DNA of 64,000 bases from positions 1,387,001 to 1,451,000 of the forward strand of contig NZ_CP017042.1 of the NCBI RefSeq assembly GCF_001717585.1, given 5' to 3'. The stretch comes from Selenomonas sp. oral taxon 920 (GTDB taxonomy: Bacteria; Bacillota; Negativicutes; Selenomonadales; Selenomonadaceae). The position numbers and the translations under genes are program-made. Shown piece after piece: positions 23,567-32,004 of the stretch. The stretch's first letter is position 1. Each line of letters begins with the position of its first letter. Below the pieces are notes generated by a model that saw nothing but the letters and a program-made list of their open reading frames with translations, was not told the origin of the DNA and made no database searches.

Positions 23567-24664
23567 TCAAGCAGTCTCTCGTTCATCATTACATTGTATC
23601 GTTATCGACGTTACGTCGTTCATTGCCGCTACCAAAATGATACTAGAGGGAAAGGTCAGCGTCGCGTTTGCACGCGATACCGTAATCTGGCGATCCTCAA
23701 TCGGCTCGCGCAGCACCTCAAGCGTCTTCTTGCTGAACTCCGGCAGCTCATCCAGAAAGAGCACACCGTGATGCGCAAGTGTCACCTCGCCCGGACGCGG
23801 GATGCTCCCGCCGCCGATCATCGCCACCGTCGATGACGTATGATGCGGACTGCGGAAGGGACGCGTCGTCACAAGCCCTGTATCCTTGCCGAGCAGTCCC
23901 GAAATACTGTAGATCTTTGTGATCTCAATGGCTTCTTCCTTCGTCAGCTCCGGCAGAATCGAACTCATCCGACGGGCGAGCATCGTCTTGCCGGAACCGG
24001 GTACACCGACCATCAGAACATTATGCCCTCCTGCCGCTGCAATCTCAAGCGCACGTTTCGCCTGATACTGTCCCTGCACATCTGCAAAGTCATCGGTGAA
24101 AGCGGCGTCTTTTTGTGTTTCGATATGATTCGGTGTTGCAGGAGTCAGCGTCTCCGTACCAGTCAGATGCCGCACAAGCTGCGCCAGATTCTCGACCGCA
24201 TAGACCTTCAGCCCGTCAATAAGGAGTGCCTCATCTGCGTTGGACGGTGCAACGTAAAACTCTGTGAGACCATGTTCCCGCGCCCTGATTGCCATTGGGA
24301 GAATGCCGCTGATTGGACGGCAGTTTCCGTCAAGAGAAAGCTCCGCTGAGAAAAGTGCACTCTGCACCGCCGCCTCCGGAACCATACCGTAGGATGCAAG
24401 GAGTCCGACGGCAATCGGCAGATCAAGCCCGGAACTGTCCTTTCGCACATCGGCGGGCGCAAGATTCACCGTCACCCGCTCCTGCCGCAGCTGAATGCCC
24501 GAGTTCCGAATCGCAGTGCGTACCCGCTCCTTCGATTCCTTCACCGATGTATCGGGAAGCCCCACCAGTTCAAAGCCCGGCAGCCCGGGCGACACATCCA
24601 CCTCAACGTCGATAATTCGTCCATCAATCCCGAGGGTCGTCGCACCATAGGTCTTTGCAAACAA
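23567..24664 (-). pseudogene. comM: comM (YifB/Mg-chelatase-like ATPase), 3' part lost at prophage junction
   Basis: The first 349 residues are a normal ComM: N-terminal ChlI-like domain (TTLGIDGR...[17 protein letters not shown]), Walker A GVPGSGKT at 220-227, Walker B-type [12 protein letters not shown] near 299-310. The family continues AMNPCPCG; here AMN is followed by 16 unrelated residues and a stop, so about 150 C-terminal residues are missing. ComM is a hexameric helicase that helps branch migration during natural transformation. The start is a TTG at 24664 with AGGAGGGAAGG upstream. The missing part should lie left of this window if the prophage is intact. A second, more damaged copy occurs at 33.4-37.0 kb. 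Confidence 0.85.
23600..23626. other. Candidate attachment site at the comM break
   Basis: The homology to comM stops at the AAC codon of AMN (23,618-23,620). Directly at this point lies a dyad CGACGT-T-ACGTCG (23,606-23,618). A short imperfect palindrome at an integration point is what a serine recombinase site can look like. Proof needs the matching left end outside the window. Confidence 0.4.
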
Positions 24665-24739
24665 CGGCCTTCCCTCCTACGTTTCAAATATAAGAAAATT
24701 ATAACACAAGAGAGGGTGTGTTGCCTAATGATTCTTTGC

Positions 24740-24787
24740 AACAAAAAAGAGATTCCAGTCGCTAGGTGGGGCGAATGGAATCTCTCT
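24740..24787 (-). terminator. Terminator upstream of comM, abutting the IS
   Basis: GAGATTCCA and TGGAATCTC pair and are followed by TTTTTTG on the minus strand. The same structure with a different loop occurs at 37,068-37,104 beside the second comM copy. The first IS copy inserted exactly at its outer edge. Confidence 0.65.
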
Positions 24788-24909
24788 TGAAGTGGTAAAC
24801 TAAAACTGGACACAGAGGGGGTAGAAAATGGACACTGTTTGCAGTATCCTGTACACAGGATGACAGGCAGCGGACAGCCTATCTCCCGATGCAGACAGGA
24901 GATTGCCAC

Positions 24910-25278
24910 GTGAAGTACACCAAGGAGCAACGTTTGGACATAGGCCGTCGGATCTACGACGGCGAGCTTACGAGATATGAAGCAGCAGAAGAATATGGGA
25001 TCAGCGAGCAGACCGCACGGGATTACATGCGCCACTACCGGGATGCCAACCAGCTCCCGCCGAAAAGGGGTGTGCGCAGCTGCTTGGGTCTTGCCAAGAC
25101 CAAATCCATACCAGTTCCCACCGGCCTGGAAGATCTCCAGTCCATGACGAAAGAAGAACTCATCGACGCCCTCGTTATGGCAAGGATCACAGAGGCACGC
25201 TTAAAAAAAGGTTATCTGGTGGAAGGAGTTGGTGCGGAAAAGACGTTCATTCCTATCGGCAGGAAGAATACCAAGTAG
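24910..25278 (+). CDS. IS3-family OrfA (HTH), copy 1
   Basis: A 122-residue DNA-binding OrfA: YTKEQRLDIGRRIYDGELTRYEAAEEYGIS is the helix-turn-helix. The GTG at 24910 follows CAGGAG. The run AAAAAAAG at 25,203-25,210 is a classical -1 slippery site: shifting there joins OrfA to the frame of OrfB through an open stretch, giving the OrfAB transposase expected of IS3 elements. Confidence 0.9.
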   Translation: MKYTKEQRLDIGRRIYDGELTRYEAAEEYGISEQTARDYMRHYRDANQLPPKRGVRSCLGLAKTKSIPVPTGLEDLQSMTKEELIDALVMARITEARLKKGYLVEGVGAEKTFIPIGRKNTK

Positions 25279-25280
25279 TC

Positions 25281-26150
25281 ATGGAGCTTTCCGGACAGTT
25301 CCCCATCCGGCTGCTCTGTACAAAGACCGGAATCCCACGCAGCAGCTTCTACAACTGGAAGAAGAGCGTGGAACATCCACCCGAACAGAAGAAACGGCTT
25401 GTGCAGAGCATCGGATTGTTTCAGGAATACCATGGGCGCTTTCCCTCCCATGGCTACCGCTGGCTGAATGCCAAGATCCGATTGGACAAAGGAATCGTAT
25501 TTTCCGATCCCTATGCCCATAAATGCTGTAAGATCGCAGGGATCAAGAGCCTTTGCAAACATTACAGCTACAAGAAGGAGGGCGATCCGTCCAGAACCTA
25601 TCCGAACTTGTTGCTTGCAGGAATCAACATCACCGGCCCCATGGAATGTGTGGTGAGTGATATGACCGCTTTTTATGTGGAGCGCACATACTACGAGCTC
25701 ACACTATATATGGATTTGTGGAATGACGAGCTCATTGCCCACGCGCTCTCATCCAAGCGCGGCGATCGCATGACCTACCTCGACGGCTTGCAGGACGTGC
25801 TTGCGTTCAAGAAGCAGTATCCGAATCAGAAGCTCATCCTGCACAGCGATCAAGGCTCTGTTTACGCATCCAAGAGCTACAACGAACTCCTGCCCATGTA
25901 CAACATTGTCAGGTCAATGTCCAGAGCCGGCACACCGACAGACAATGCCGCGATGGAGGCGATTAATGGTTGGATCAAGGCCGAACTCTTTACAGATTTC
26001 CATATTACTTCGCCGGAGAATGTCCCCGCTCAGGTATCCGACTACATTCGCTTCTTCAACGCGGAGCGCCCTGCATATGCCCTTGGATACCTTACGCCGA
26101 AGCAGTATCGGGAGCAGTTCGCGCCAAAGCACGAAGGTGCGGCTCCTTGA
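25281..26150 (+). CDS. IS3-family OrfB transposase (DDE), copy 1
   Basis: A 289-residue catalytic part with a DDE triad: D in CVVSDMTAFY, D in ILHSDQGSVY and E in NAAMEAINGWIK, with the spacing of IS3 integrases, and an N-terminal HTH_21-like region (GRFPSHGYRWLNAKIR). Intact and identical in length to the other two copies, so probably still active. Confidence 0.95.
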   Translation: MELSGQFPIRLLCTKTGIPRSSFYNWKKSVEHPPEQKKRLVQSIGLFQEYHGRFPSHGYRWLNAKIRLDKGIVFSDPYAHKCCKIAGIKSLCKHYSYKKEGDPSRTYPNLLLAGINITGPMECVVSDMTAFYVERTYYELTLYMDLWNDELIAHALSSKRGDRMTYLDGLQDVLAFKKQYPNQKLILHSDQGSVYASKSYNELLPMYNIVRSMSRAGTPTDNAAMEAINGWIKAELFTDFHITSPENVPAQVSDYIRFFNAERPAYALGYLTPKQYREQFAPKHEGAAP

Positions 26151-26266
26151 TATGTGTCCTTTGAATGGAGGTCATGGATATTCTGTGTATCACATCTTCG
26201 ATGAATATGTACAGTATCTCAATTCTAATGACTAATTTTTAGGTTTTTGTGTCCAGTTTTTGTTGA

Positions 26267-26506
26267 CTAGTGCACTCCCTGTAAAAAAGACCCGCCCCCC
26301 TTTCCCGCGCCTATCTGTACGAGACGGCCGCCTAACAACAATTCAAGGGGCAAAATAGGAAATAGCGCCATTAAAAGAAAGGCAATAGCTATTCCTGTCA
26401 TACATTGCAACACTTGTATACTAGCCTCACCTCTTCTATACCAATATACTGTTTGAATGAATCTTAATATCAAGACAGAATAAAACAAACCTATAAGGAT
26501 ATCCAT
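26267..26506 (-). pseudogene. Membrane protein gene truncated by IS copy 1
   Basis: A 79-residue reading frame with two predicted membrane segments (ILIGLFYSVLILRFIQTV and LQCMTGIAIAFLLMALFPIL...LLL). The last two codons and the stop lie inside the IS end, so the native C terminus is gone. It follows the 142-aa membrane gene on the same strand and may be a second immunity-like gene. No family is recognised. Confidence 0.5.
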
Positions 26507-26663
26507 GTAGCATCGTCCTTGTTATCTCTATTTTGTTTTTTCAGCAGCTTTCCCTTCATCTGTTTCAGTTGGAACCACTCTTTGACAGCCTCTTTGAGAG
26601 GTGTGCTATTCCGCTGTATTTGCAATAATATCTATAGCCGCCCCATCATAGATACAATTATTC

Positions 26664-27092
26664 TCAATAATTTAGATACACATACAGCATCCCCAAAGCA
26701 CCCACCAAGGAAGAAAACGTTGCAACGATTTGATATCTCCTTATGTCTTTTTTTGTTTCAAAAGAAAATAAAATTGAAGGTGGCCAGTTGCTTTCTGCTC
26801 CATGTTTCATTGCAATGATTTTTGCATTAAAGAAAGATATGACATGAAGATTAAAACTAAAACACATCATGCTTAGCCAGAAAAAACCTTCATGCATATT
26901 GTTCGTCATTGCAAAAAAGACCATCCTATCCATAAGATAAAACATGATTGGATAGTTGATGAAGAATATCCAAACATTTATAAGATATCCTCGCTCATCT
27001 TTATATTTCCAATCAATATGCCGATTATATAAATTCCTAAAAGATAATCCTCCTACTATGAGGAAAAATACGTCTAATGCGAGTTCCATCAA
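26664..27092 (-). CDS. Polytopic membrane protein, candidate toxin immunity
   Basis: A 142-residue protein with about four membrane segments (LALDVFFLIVGGLSF; GYLINVWIFFINYPIMFYLM; GFFWLSMMCFSFNLHVISFF; IVATFSSLVGALGMLYVYL). Its ATG overlaps the stop of the toxin-like gene upstream by 4 bp. An AT-rich membrane protein coupled to the end of a large secreted-protein gene is the usual layout of an immunity gene for a membrane-acting toxin. The family is not recognised, so immunity is inferred from context. Confidence 0.55.
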   Translation of the reverse strand: MMELALDVFFLIVGGLSFRNLYNRHIDWKYKDERGYLINVWIFFINYPIMFYLMDRMVFFAMTNNMHEGFFWLSMMCFSFNLHVISFFNAKIIAMKHGAESNWPPSILFSFETKKDIRRYQIVATFSSLVGALGMLYVYLNY

Positions 27093-27942
27093 TTTCTCCC
27101 TTGTTTTTTATTAGTATCTCCCAATAAAAACTCTTTTGTAGAATTTGTGAGTATTGCGATACTACTATTAGCAATAGGGACGGCAAGCGCCCCAACTCCA
27201 GTTCCTACTAAGGCGTTATCAACCACCAATGTAAACGCAAAAGAGGCACCGTTTATCACTGTGGCTACAACAAACTTCTCACCATTATACTTTTGTGCAT
27301 CTTGATAAGTATCATAAATAAGCCCTAGTGGACTTAACACACCTACTTTTGTCAGACGTCCCTGTTTCACTACATACGCAGGGATTTCTTTTTGTAGGCT
27401 TCTATACTCCTTTGCAAGACTATCTGCCTGTTTATTTAGTAGTGTAACAGGTAAATCTCCCCCAAATTTAAAGGTCTCTATTCCTATTGTTTTCCCTAAT
27501 TCAACACGTCTCTCTCTATTTGGATCTGTATTTTCTTTTTTAGAATTGTCCTTCGGATTTCCTGTAGTTTCTGTGCTATTCCCACGAGTCTTCTCACCCT
27601 GTTTATCATTTGATCGGTTACCCTTACTATCCTTGTTGTTTACATCATTCTTTTGGATTGTCGTTGCGGTATTGTCTTCATCCGAATGTTCTTGTTCTGT
27701 GTCTTCCTTTGGGTTCTCTGCGATCTGTGTAGTACGTCGCCATGGTCCCCAATATATCCTTTCTTCGGTGTGGCTAGAATTTTTGTCATCAATAATATTT
27801 GTTTTAGTAAACCCATCCTCATCTGGAGTTTTCGTAGAGGCGTTCTTTTCTACTTCAACGATTCTAACAAATTTTGTGCCATCTGCTTTTGTATAGATAA
27901 TAGGCTTATATTCGTATCCCGGAGTTGGTGTTTTTCCAATAT
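27089..27942 (-). pseudogene. C-terminal part of a large polymorphic toxin (CDI-like), 5' end removed by IS copy 2
   Basis: An open frame runs from the IS edge at 27,942 to a stop at 27,089 (about 283 residues) without its own plausible start. The first 150 residues are hydrophilic and rich in Asn, Asp, Lys and Thr, like the linker before a toxin tip. The last 90 contain two hydrophobic blocks (FVVATVINGASFAFTLVV; LVGTGVGALAVPIANSSIAIL), suggesting a membrane-inserting toxic domain. Low GC compared with the core genome. The assignment rests on architecture and the coupled membrane gene, not on a recognised toxin family. Confidence 0.5.
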
Positions 27943-28066
27943 TGCACTAGTCAACAAAAACTGGACACAAAAACCTAAAAATTAGTCATTAGAATTGAGA
28001 TACTGTACATATTCATCGAAGATGTGATACACAGAATATCCATGACCTCCATTCAAAGGACACGTA

Positions 28067-28936
28067 TCAAGGAGCCGCACCTTCGTGCTTTGGCGCGAAC
28101 TGCTCCCGATACTGCTTCGGCGTAAGGTATCCAAGGGCATATGCAGGGCGCTCCGCGTTGAAGAAGCGAATGTAGTCGGATACCTGAGCGGGGACATTCT
28201 CCGGCGAAGTAATATGGAAATCTGTAAAGAGTTCGGCCTTGATCCAACCATTAATCGCCTCCATCGCGGCATTGTCTGTCGGTGTGCCGGCTCTGGACAT
28301 TGACCTGACAATGTTGTACATGGGCAGGAGTTCGTTGTAGCTCTTGGATGCGTAAACAGAGCCTTGATCGCTGTGCAGGATGAGCTTCTGATTCGGATAC
28401 TGCTTCTTGAACGCAAGCACGTCCTGCAAGCCGTCGAGGTAGGTCATGCGATCGCCGCGCTTGGATGAGAGCGCGTGGGCAATGAGCTCGTCATTCCACA
28501 AATCCATATATAGTGTGAGCTCGTAGTATGTGCGCTCCACATAAAAAGCGGTCATATCACTCACCACACATTCCATGGGGCCGGTGATGTTGATTCCTGC
28601 AAGCAACAAGTTCGGATAGGTTCTGGACGGATCGCCCTCCTTCTTGTAGCTGTAATGTTTGCAAAGGCTCTTGATCCCTGCGATCTTACAGCATTTATGG
28701 GCATAGGGATCGGAAAATACGATTCCTTTGTCCAATCGGATCTTGGCATTCAGCCAGCGGTAGCCATGGGAGGGAAAGCGCCCATGGTATTCCTGAAACA
28801 ATCCGATGCTCTGCACAAGCCGTTTCTTCTGTTCGGGTGGATGTTCCACGCTCTTCTTCCAGTTGTAGAAGCTGCTGCGTGGGATTCCGGTCTTTGTACA
28901 GAGCAGCCGGATGGGGAACTGTCCGGAAAGCTCCAT
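28067..28936 (-). CDS. IS3-family OrfB transposase (DDE), copy 2
   Basis: Residue-for-residue the same 289-aa DDE transposase as in copy 1; intact. Confidence 0.95.
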   Translation of the reverse strand: MELSGQFPIRLLCTKTGIPRSSFYNWKKSVEHPPEQKKRLVQSIGLFQEYHGRFPSHGYRWLNAKIRLDKGIVFSDPYAHKCCKIAGIKSLCKHYSYKKEGDPSRTYPNLLLAGINITGPMECVVSDMTAFYVERTYYELTLYMDLWNDELIAHALSSKRGDRMTYLDGLQDVLAFKKQYPNQKLILHSDQGSVYASKSYNELLPMYNIVRSMSRAGTPTDNAAMEAINGWIKAELFTDFHITSPENVPAQVSDYIRFFNAERPAYALGYLTPKQYREQFAPKHEGAAP

Positions 28937-28938
28937 GA

Positions 28939-29307
28939 CTACTTGGTATTCTTCCTGCCGATAGGAATGAACGTCTTTTCCGCACCAACTCCTTCCACCA
29001 GATAACCTTTTTTTAAGCGTGCCTCTGTGATCCTTGCCATAACGAGGGCGTCGATGAGTTCTTCTTTCGTCATGGACTGGAGATCTTCCAGGCCGGTGGG
29101 AACTGGTATGGATTTGGTCTTGGCAAGACCCAAGCAGCTGCGCACACCCCTTTTCGGCGGGAGCTGGTTGGCATCCCGGTAGTGGCGCATGTAATCCCGT
29201 GCGGTCTGCTCGCTGATCCCATATTCTTCTGCTGCTTCATATCTCGTAAGCTCGCCGTCGTAGATCCGACGGCCTATGTCCAAACGTTGCTCCTTGGTGT
29301 ACTTCAC
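28939..29307 (-). CDS. IS3-family OrfA (HTH), copy 2
   Basis: Same 122-aa OrfA as copy 1 from a GTG start; the slippery A7 run is at 29,008-29,014 (as T7 on the plus strand). Confidence 0.9.
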   Translation of the reverse strand: MKYTKEQRLDIGRRIYDGELTRYEAAEEYGISEQTARDYMRHYRDANQLPPKRGVRSCLGLAKTKSIPVPTGLEDLQSMTKEELIDALVMARITEARLKKGYLVEGVGAEKTFIPIGRKNTK

Positions 29308-29486
29308 GTGGCAACCTCCTGTCTGCATCGGGAGATAGGCTGTCCGCTGCCTGTCATCCTGTGTACAGGATACTGCAAACAGTGTCCATTTTCTACCCCC
29401 TCTGTGTCCAGTTTTAGTTTACCACTTCAAAACCAGTTCCCGTATAGCTTCCTAAACTCTCACATTTTTTCTTTTGAGAGTATCTC

Positions 29487-29513
29487 AGGGGTGTCAAACG
29501 GTTTGACACCCCT
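29487..29513. repeat. Perfect 27-bp palindrome
   Basis: Arms AGGGGTGTCAAAC and GTTTGACACCCCT flank a single central G. It lies in a 207-bp non-coding gap between IS copy 2 and a truncated serine recombinase. It has no T-run, so it is not a typical terminator. It may be an operator or a recombinase site. Nothing else is seen in this gap. Confidence 0.6.
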
Positions 29514-29636
29514 GCCAGTAAGTCGAGCTTCCATCAAACGAAAAATCAGTGAACATCGTCAAAAAACAAAGCGCCTCCAGAGCAGAAAACCTCTGAAAGC
29601 CCTCGCAAACTAGGGATTCACGCCGCATAGGAGCAA

Positions 29637-30095
29637 TTACCTTTGTATCATTTTCACGCATAAAACATCTCCGCGCGTGTCGAACGTCCAAATGTTCTCT
29701 TTTTCAAAATAGATCTCTACGCCATGTTCTTTGAGCTTTCGGACGTTCTGCAGAGAATCCACTGTGTTTCTCGCAAAGCGGCTGACGGACTTGGTGATGA
29801 TGAGGTCGATCTTGCCGGCAAGGGCATCCTCAATCATCTGGTTGAAGCCATCGCGTTTCTTAGTGTTCGTGCCGCTGATTCCCTCGTCCGAATACATGCC
29901 GACGAAATCCCAGTCTGCGCGGCTTTCGATGTAGTTCTTGTAATGCGCCATCTGCATTTCATAACTGGAAGCCTGTTCTTCGTGGTCGGTGGAAACTCTG
30001 GCATACCCTGCCGTTTTACGTCGCCCATGCACCGCTGCCGTCTCTGACCGAAACACTCTGGGCGTTGCAGGAATCACCCGCACTGTCTTTGCCAT
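29637..30095 (-). pseudogene. Large serine recombinase, N-terminal fragment
   Basis: The resolvase catalytic domain is present: TAGYARVSTDHEEQ with the catalytic Ser, YSDEGISGTNTKKRDGFNQMIEDA, and LIITKSVSRFARNTVDSLQNVRKLK. After ENIWTFDTRGD it breaks into nine unrelated residues and a stop, so the recombinase and zinc-ribbon domains are missing. Start ATG at 30095 overlaps the end of the upstream recombinase fragment, the tandem layout common for Firmicutes prophage recombinases. Catalysis without the DNA-binding part is unlikely. Confidence 0.85.
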
Positions 30096-30364
30096 CGGTA
30101 TGCGCCTCCTTCTTTCAAATGGAAAATCACTTCATCATCGGATATGGAAACCCGCTCGACGTTCTGCACGATCTTGCCCTCGTAGCAGTCACCGAACAAG
30201 GATTCTGCCGCTTCCTTGAGTTCGGATTCGGGCAGCCGTTTCAATCCGCATTTCGTGCGCGGCTGACTGCAAGACCACACCTTAGTTCCCTTCGTCCAAG
30301 TGTCACGCTCACACTTGCTGCCGCAGGAGGCGCAGTACACTTTGTTGGTGAAGGGATCTCCTGA
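30074..30364 (-). pseudogene. Large serine recombinase, C-terminal fragment
   Basis: The frame FTNKVYCASCGSKCERDTW...KVWSCSQPRTKCGLKRL carries the zinc-ribbon cysteines (CASC...C...C) typical of the middle of large serine recombinases, then the final domain to a stop at 30,074. Its 5' part is replaced by an IS30 fragment, with the break near 30,364. Confidence 0.75.
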
Positions 30365-30770
30365 AACATCTTCACTACATAGGAGAGAAATGCTTTCTTG
30401 CTTTCATGCAACGAGGGGCGTCCGCAGTGTTCGCGGTTGCTCTCGTATACTTCCTGACCGTTGACAGCTCTGTATCCCACGCGCTTCCCGTTGTGGAGCA
30501 GAACTCTGCCCCGCCTCAGTTCGTTGTGTACGGTGTTGGGCGCGCAGCCGATCTCCTGTGCGATGCTGCGAAGGGAGCGTCCGTCTCTATGTCTGATCTG
30601 GATGATGACGCGCTCTTCATAAGTGAGATGTGCCCCTTTGCGATGCTCCGATTTTGTGGTACACTCTAGTTGTTCCATAGCGTGACTCCTTTGGTAGATT
30701 GGTCTGTTCAACTCTATTTTACCATAAGGCTTCCGTTATGGAATTTTTCCTGTGCAACTTGATTTTACAA
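30365..30770 (-). pseudogene. IS30-family transposase fragment
   Basis: From an ATG at 30678 the frame reads HLTYEERVIIQIRHRDGRSLRSIAQEIG and TVHNELRRGRV, the IS30 helix-turn-helix, and continues to FQE at about 30,365 where it fuses out of frame context with the serine-recombinase fragment. The catalytic DDE core is absent. The segment up to about 30,770 (with AAAATCAAGTTGCACAGG on the minus strand) looks like the element's outer end. Confidence 0.8.
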
Positions 30771-30780
30771 CCTACAAAAA

Positions 30781-31419
30781 TTATTTTTCCAGTGCCTTTT
30801 GGAGTGCGGCTTTCATCCGTGTGATGCTGTCTGCGCCGGCAATGCGTTCATCACCGATGATAAAGAGCGGCACGGAGCTGACGCCACGCATATAGGCCTC
30901 CGTTTCATCCTGCTGCACTTCGTCCAGATAGAGCGTGTCGAACTTGATCACTTTTTCCGCTTCTTCCATATTAAGACCTGCCGACTGTGCCGCACAGCGC
31001 AGAACATCGGGTTCGGAGAAGGCGGCATTTTTGCCGAAATAGGCATCCATGAGAACCTCGATAAGACGGTCGGCTTTCTCCGGCTCTTTGCTTTGTGCAT
31101 ACTTGGTCAAACGATGTGCATCCACGGTGTTGACAAACTGGGCATCGACAAAGTTGAAGTTCAGTCCTTCCTGTCTGCCCATGGCAGTAATGCTGTCGAT
31201 GCGCTTTTCTGCTTCATCTGGCGAGAATCCGTACTTGCGTACGAAGAGGTCGGTCATGTTGCCTACGGATTTTCGCGGTGCATTTGGATCAAGCTGGAAC
31301 GCTTTCATTTCAAGTTCAATCGGCTCGGTGGTGTCCATCGCGGCAATGGCTTTTTTCATGCGTGTCTCTCCGATGTAGCAGAAGGGACAGGCGTAGTCGG
31401 ACCAATATGTGATTTTCAT
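30781..31419 (-). CDS. DsbA-family (FrnE-like) thiol oxidoreductase
   Basis: A 212-residue cytosolic DsbA-fold protein with active site CPFC at residues 11-14 (SDYACPFCYIG) and the family's later FVDAQFVNTVDAHRLTKYA and VSSVPLFIIGDERIAGA (cis-Pro loop). There is no signal peptide, as in FrnE/YwbO-type enzymes linked to oxidative stress. It follows the HxlR regulator gene by 6 bp and is probably controlled by it. Intact, unlike much of its surroundings. Confidence 0.9.
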   Translation of the reverse strand: MKITYWSDYACPFCYIGETRMKKAIAAMDTTEPIELEMKAFQLDPNAPRKSVGNMTDLFVRKYGFSPDEAEKRIDSITAMGRQEGLNFNFVDAQFVNTVDAHRLTKYAQSKEPEKADRLIEVLMDAYFGKNAAFSEPDVLRCAAQSAGLNMEEAEKVIKFDTLYLDEVQQDETEAYMRGVSSVPLFIIGDERIAGADSITRMKAALQKALEK

Positions 31420-31425
31420 GTGGCA

Positions 31426-31830
31426 TCACCTTTCGTTATGTGATGATAGAGTGGGTTCTTCCTGCGGCAGAGATTCTGCCTGTGTCGTGTGTTGATGCAG
31501 ATAGTCGATGTAGCGGTTTCCCCACACTTCAATGCAATCGAGGACGGGGGTGAACGCGTAACCGATTGGCGTCAGCTCGTATTCGACGCGCGGCGGGACT
31601 TCGGGGAAGGCGGTGCGTGTCAGCAGGCCTTCATATTCAAGCGTTTTCAGCTGTGTGGCAAGTGTCGCCTGTGTTGCGCCGACTTCCTTTTGAATTTCGC
31701 CAAAGCGCCTTGCACCGGCGGCAAGGGTACGCATGATGAGGATCGCCCATTTCCCTGCGATGAGTTTTTGCGCCGTAGCAAAGGGACAAGAACCGAATTT
31801 GTTCATCTGTCGATGGGGGGGCTTTGTCAT
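31426..31830 (-). CDS. HxlR-family transcription regulator
   Basis: A 134-residue winged-helix protein: FGSCPFATAQKLIAGKWAILIMRTL with the conserved cysteine, then RRFGEIQKEVGATQATLATQLKTLEYEGLLTR and PPRVEYELTPIG. HxlR proteins often sense electrophiles or oxidants through the N-terminal Cys. With the DsbA-like gene it forms a two-gene operon behind a strong promoter at 31,876-31,904. Confidence 0.9.
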   Translation of the reverse strand: MTKPPHRQMNKFGSCPFATAQKLIAGKWAILIMRTLAAGARRFGEIQKEVGATQATLATQLKTLEYEGLLTRTAFPEVPPRVEYELTPIGYAFTPVLDCIEVWGNRYIDYLHQHTTQAESLPQEEPTLSSHNER

Positions 31831-31875
31831 GGTGATTCCCTTCTGTCTGCATATCGTTCATACGACCTGTTAGAA

Positions 31876-31904
31876 ATAATAGCACAGTTCTTTTGTTAAT
31901 GCAA
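31876..31904 (-). promoter_or_regulatory. Promoter of the hxlR-type/dsbA-type operon
   Basis: TTGCAT, 17 bp, TATTAT on the minus strand, about 46 bp upstream of the HxlR start codon. Confidence 0.75.
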
Positions 31905-32004
31905 GTCGAAAAATTAAAGTTAGTGTTTTTTATGTGTTTCTGATCATATTATTGGGTGGACTGTAGTATAATGAAAATATATAGAAAATCCAACGAAAGT
32001 GAGG

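Larger units (their letters stand above)
1..23620. mobile_element. Prophage or prophage-derived island, left end outside window
   Basis: Packaging genes (small and large terminase), a VapE-type primase/helicase, SNF2 helicase, family A DNA polymerase, DUF2800/DUF2815 proteins, HNH and VRR-NUC nucleases and an amidase form one contiguous phage gene set. The right boundary is placed where comM breaks, directly after its AMN codons near 23,620. Portal, capsid and tail genes should lie left of base 1, because the large terminase runs off the edge in that direction. No complete integrase is visible inside. The part right of 17.3 kb is accessory and could be a separate island. Phage assignment is firm; the exact right edge is inferred. 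Confidence 0.85.
24788..26274 (+). mobile_element. IS3-family element, copy 1 (1487 bp)
   Basis: Ends are TGAAGTGGTAAACTAAAACT at the left and, read inwards from the right, TGCACTAGTCAACAAAAACT; they share the inner ACTGGACACA and form imperfect inverted repeats with TG...CA tips. It carries orfA and orfB with a -1 frameshift run. Length is identical to copies 2 and 3. Flanks show no target duplication. Two amino-acid differences separate it from the other copies: Asp instead of Gly in the first residues upstream of OrfA, and Met instead of Thr in a shadow frame near the right end. Confidence 0.95.
24788..29429. mobile_element. Composite arrangement: two inverted IS copies around a toxin/membrane-gene cargo
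   Basis: Copies 1 and 2 face each other and enclose 1668 bp (26,275-27,942) that carry the 3' end of a large toxin-like gene and two membrane-protein genes. Both cargo ends are cut by IS ends. No direct repeat is seen outside the pair, so it could be a composite transposon or the result of IS-driven rearrangement. Confidence 0.6.
27943..29429 (-). mobile_element. IS3-family element, copy 2 (1487 bp)
   Basis: Same ends and genes as copy 1, in opposite orientation. Flanks (CCAATAT on the left, AAACC on the right) show no target duplication, so the DNA on the two sides was probably not originally contiguous. Confidence 0.95.

Noticed and set aside
24788-29429. Firm call of a composite transposon
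   Set aside because: No target duplication outside the two IS copies; inversion or separate insertions explain the layout equally well.
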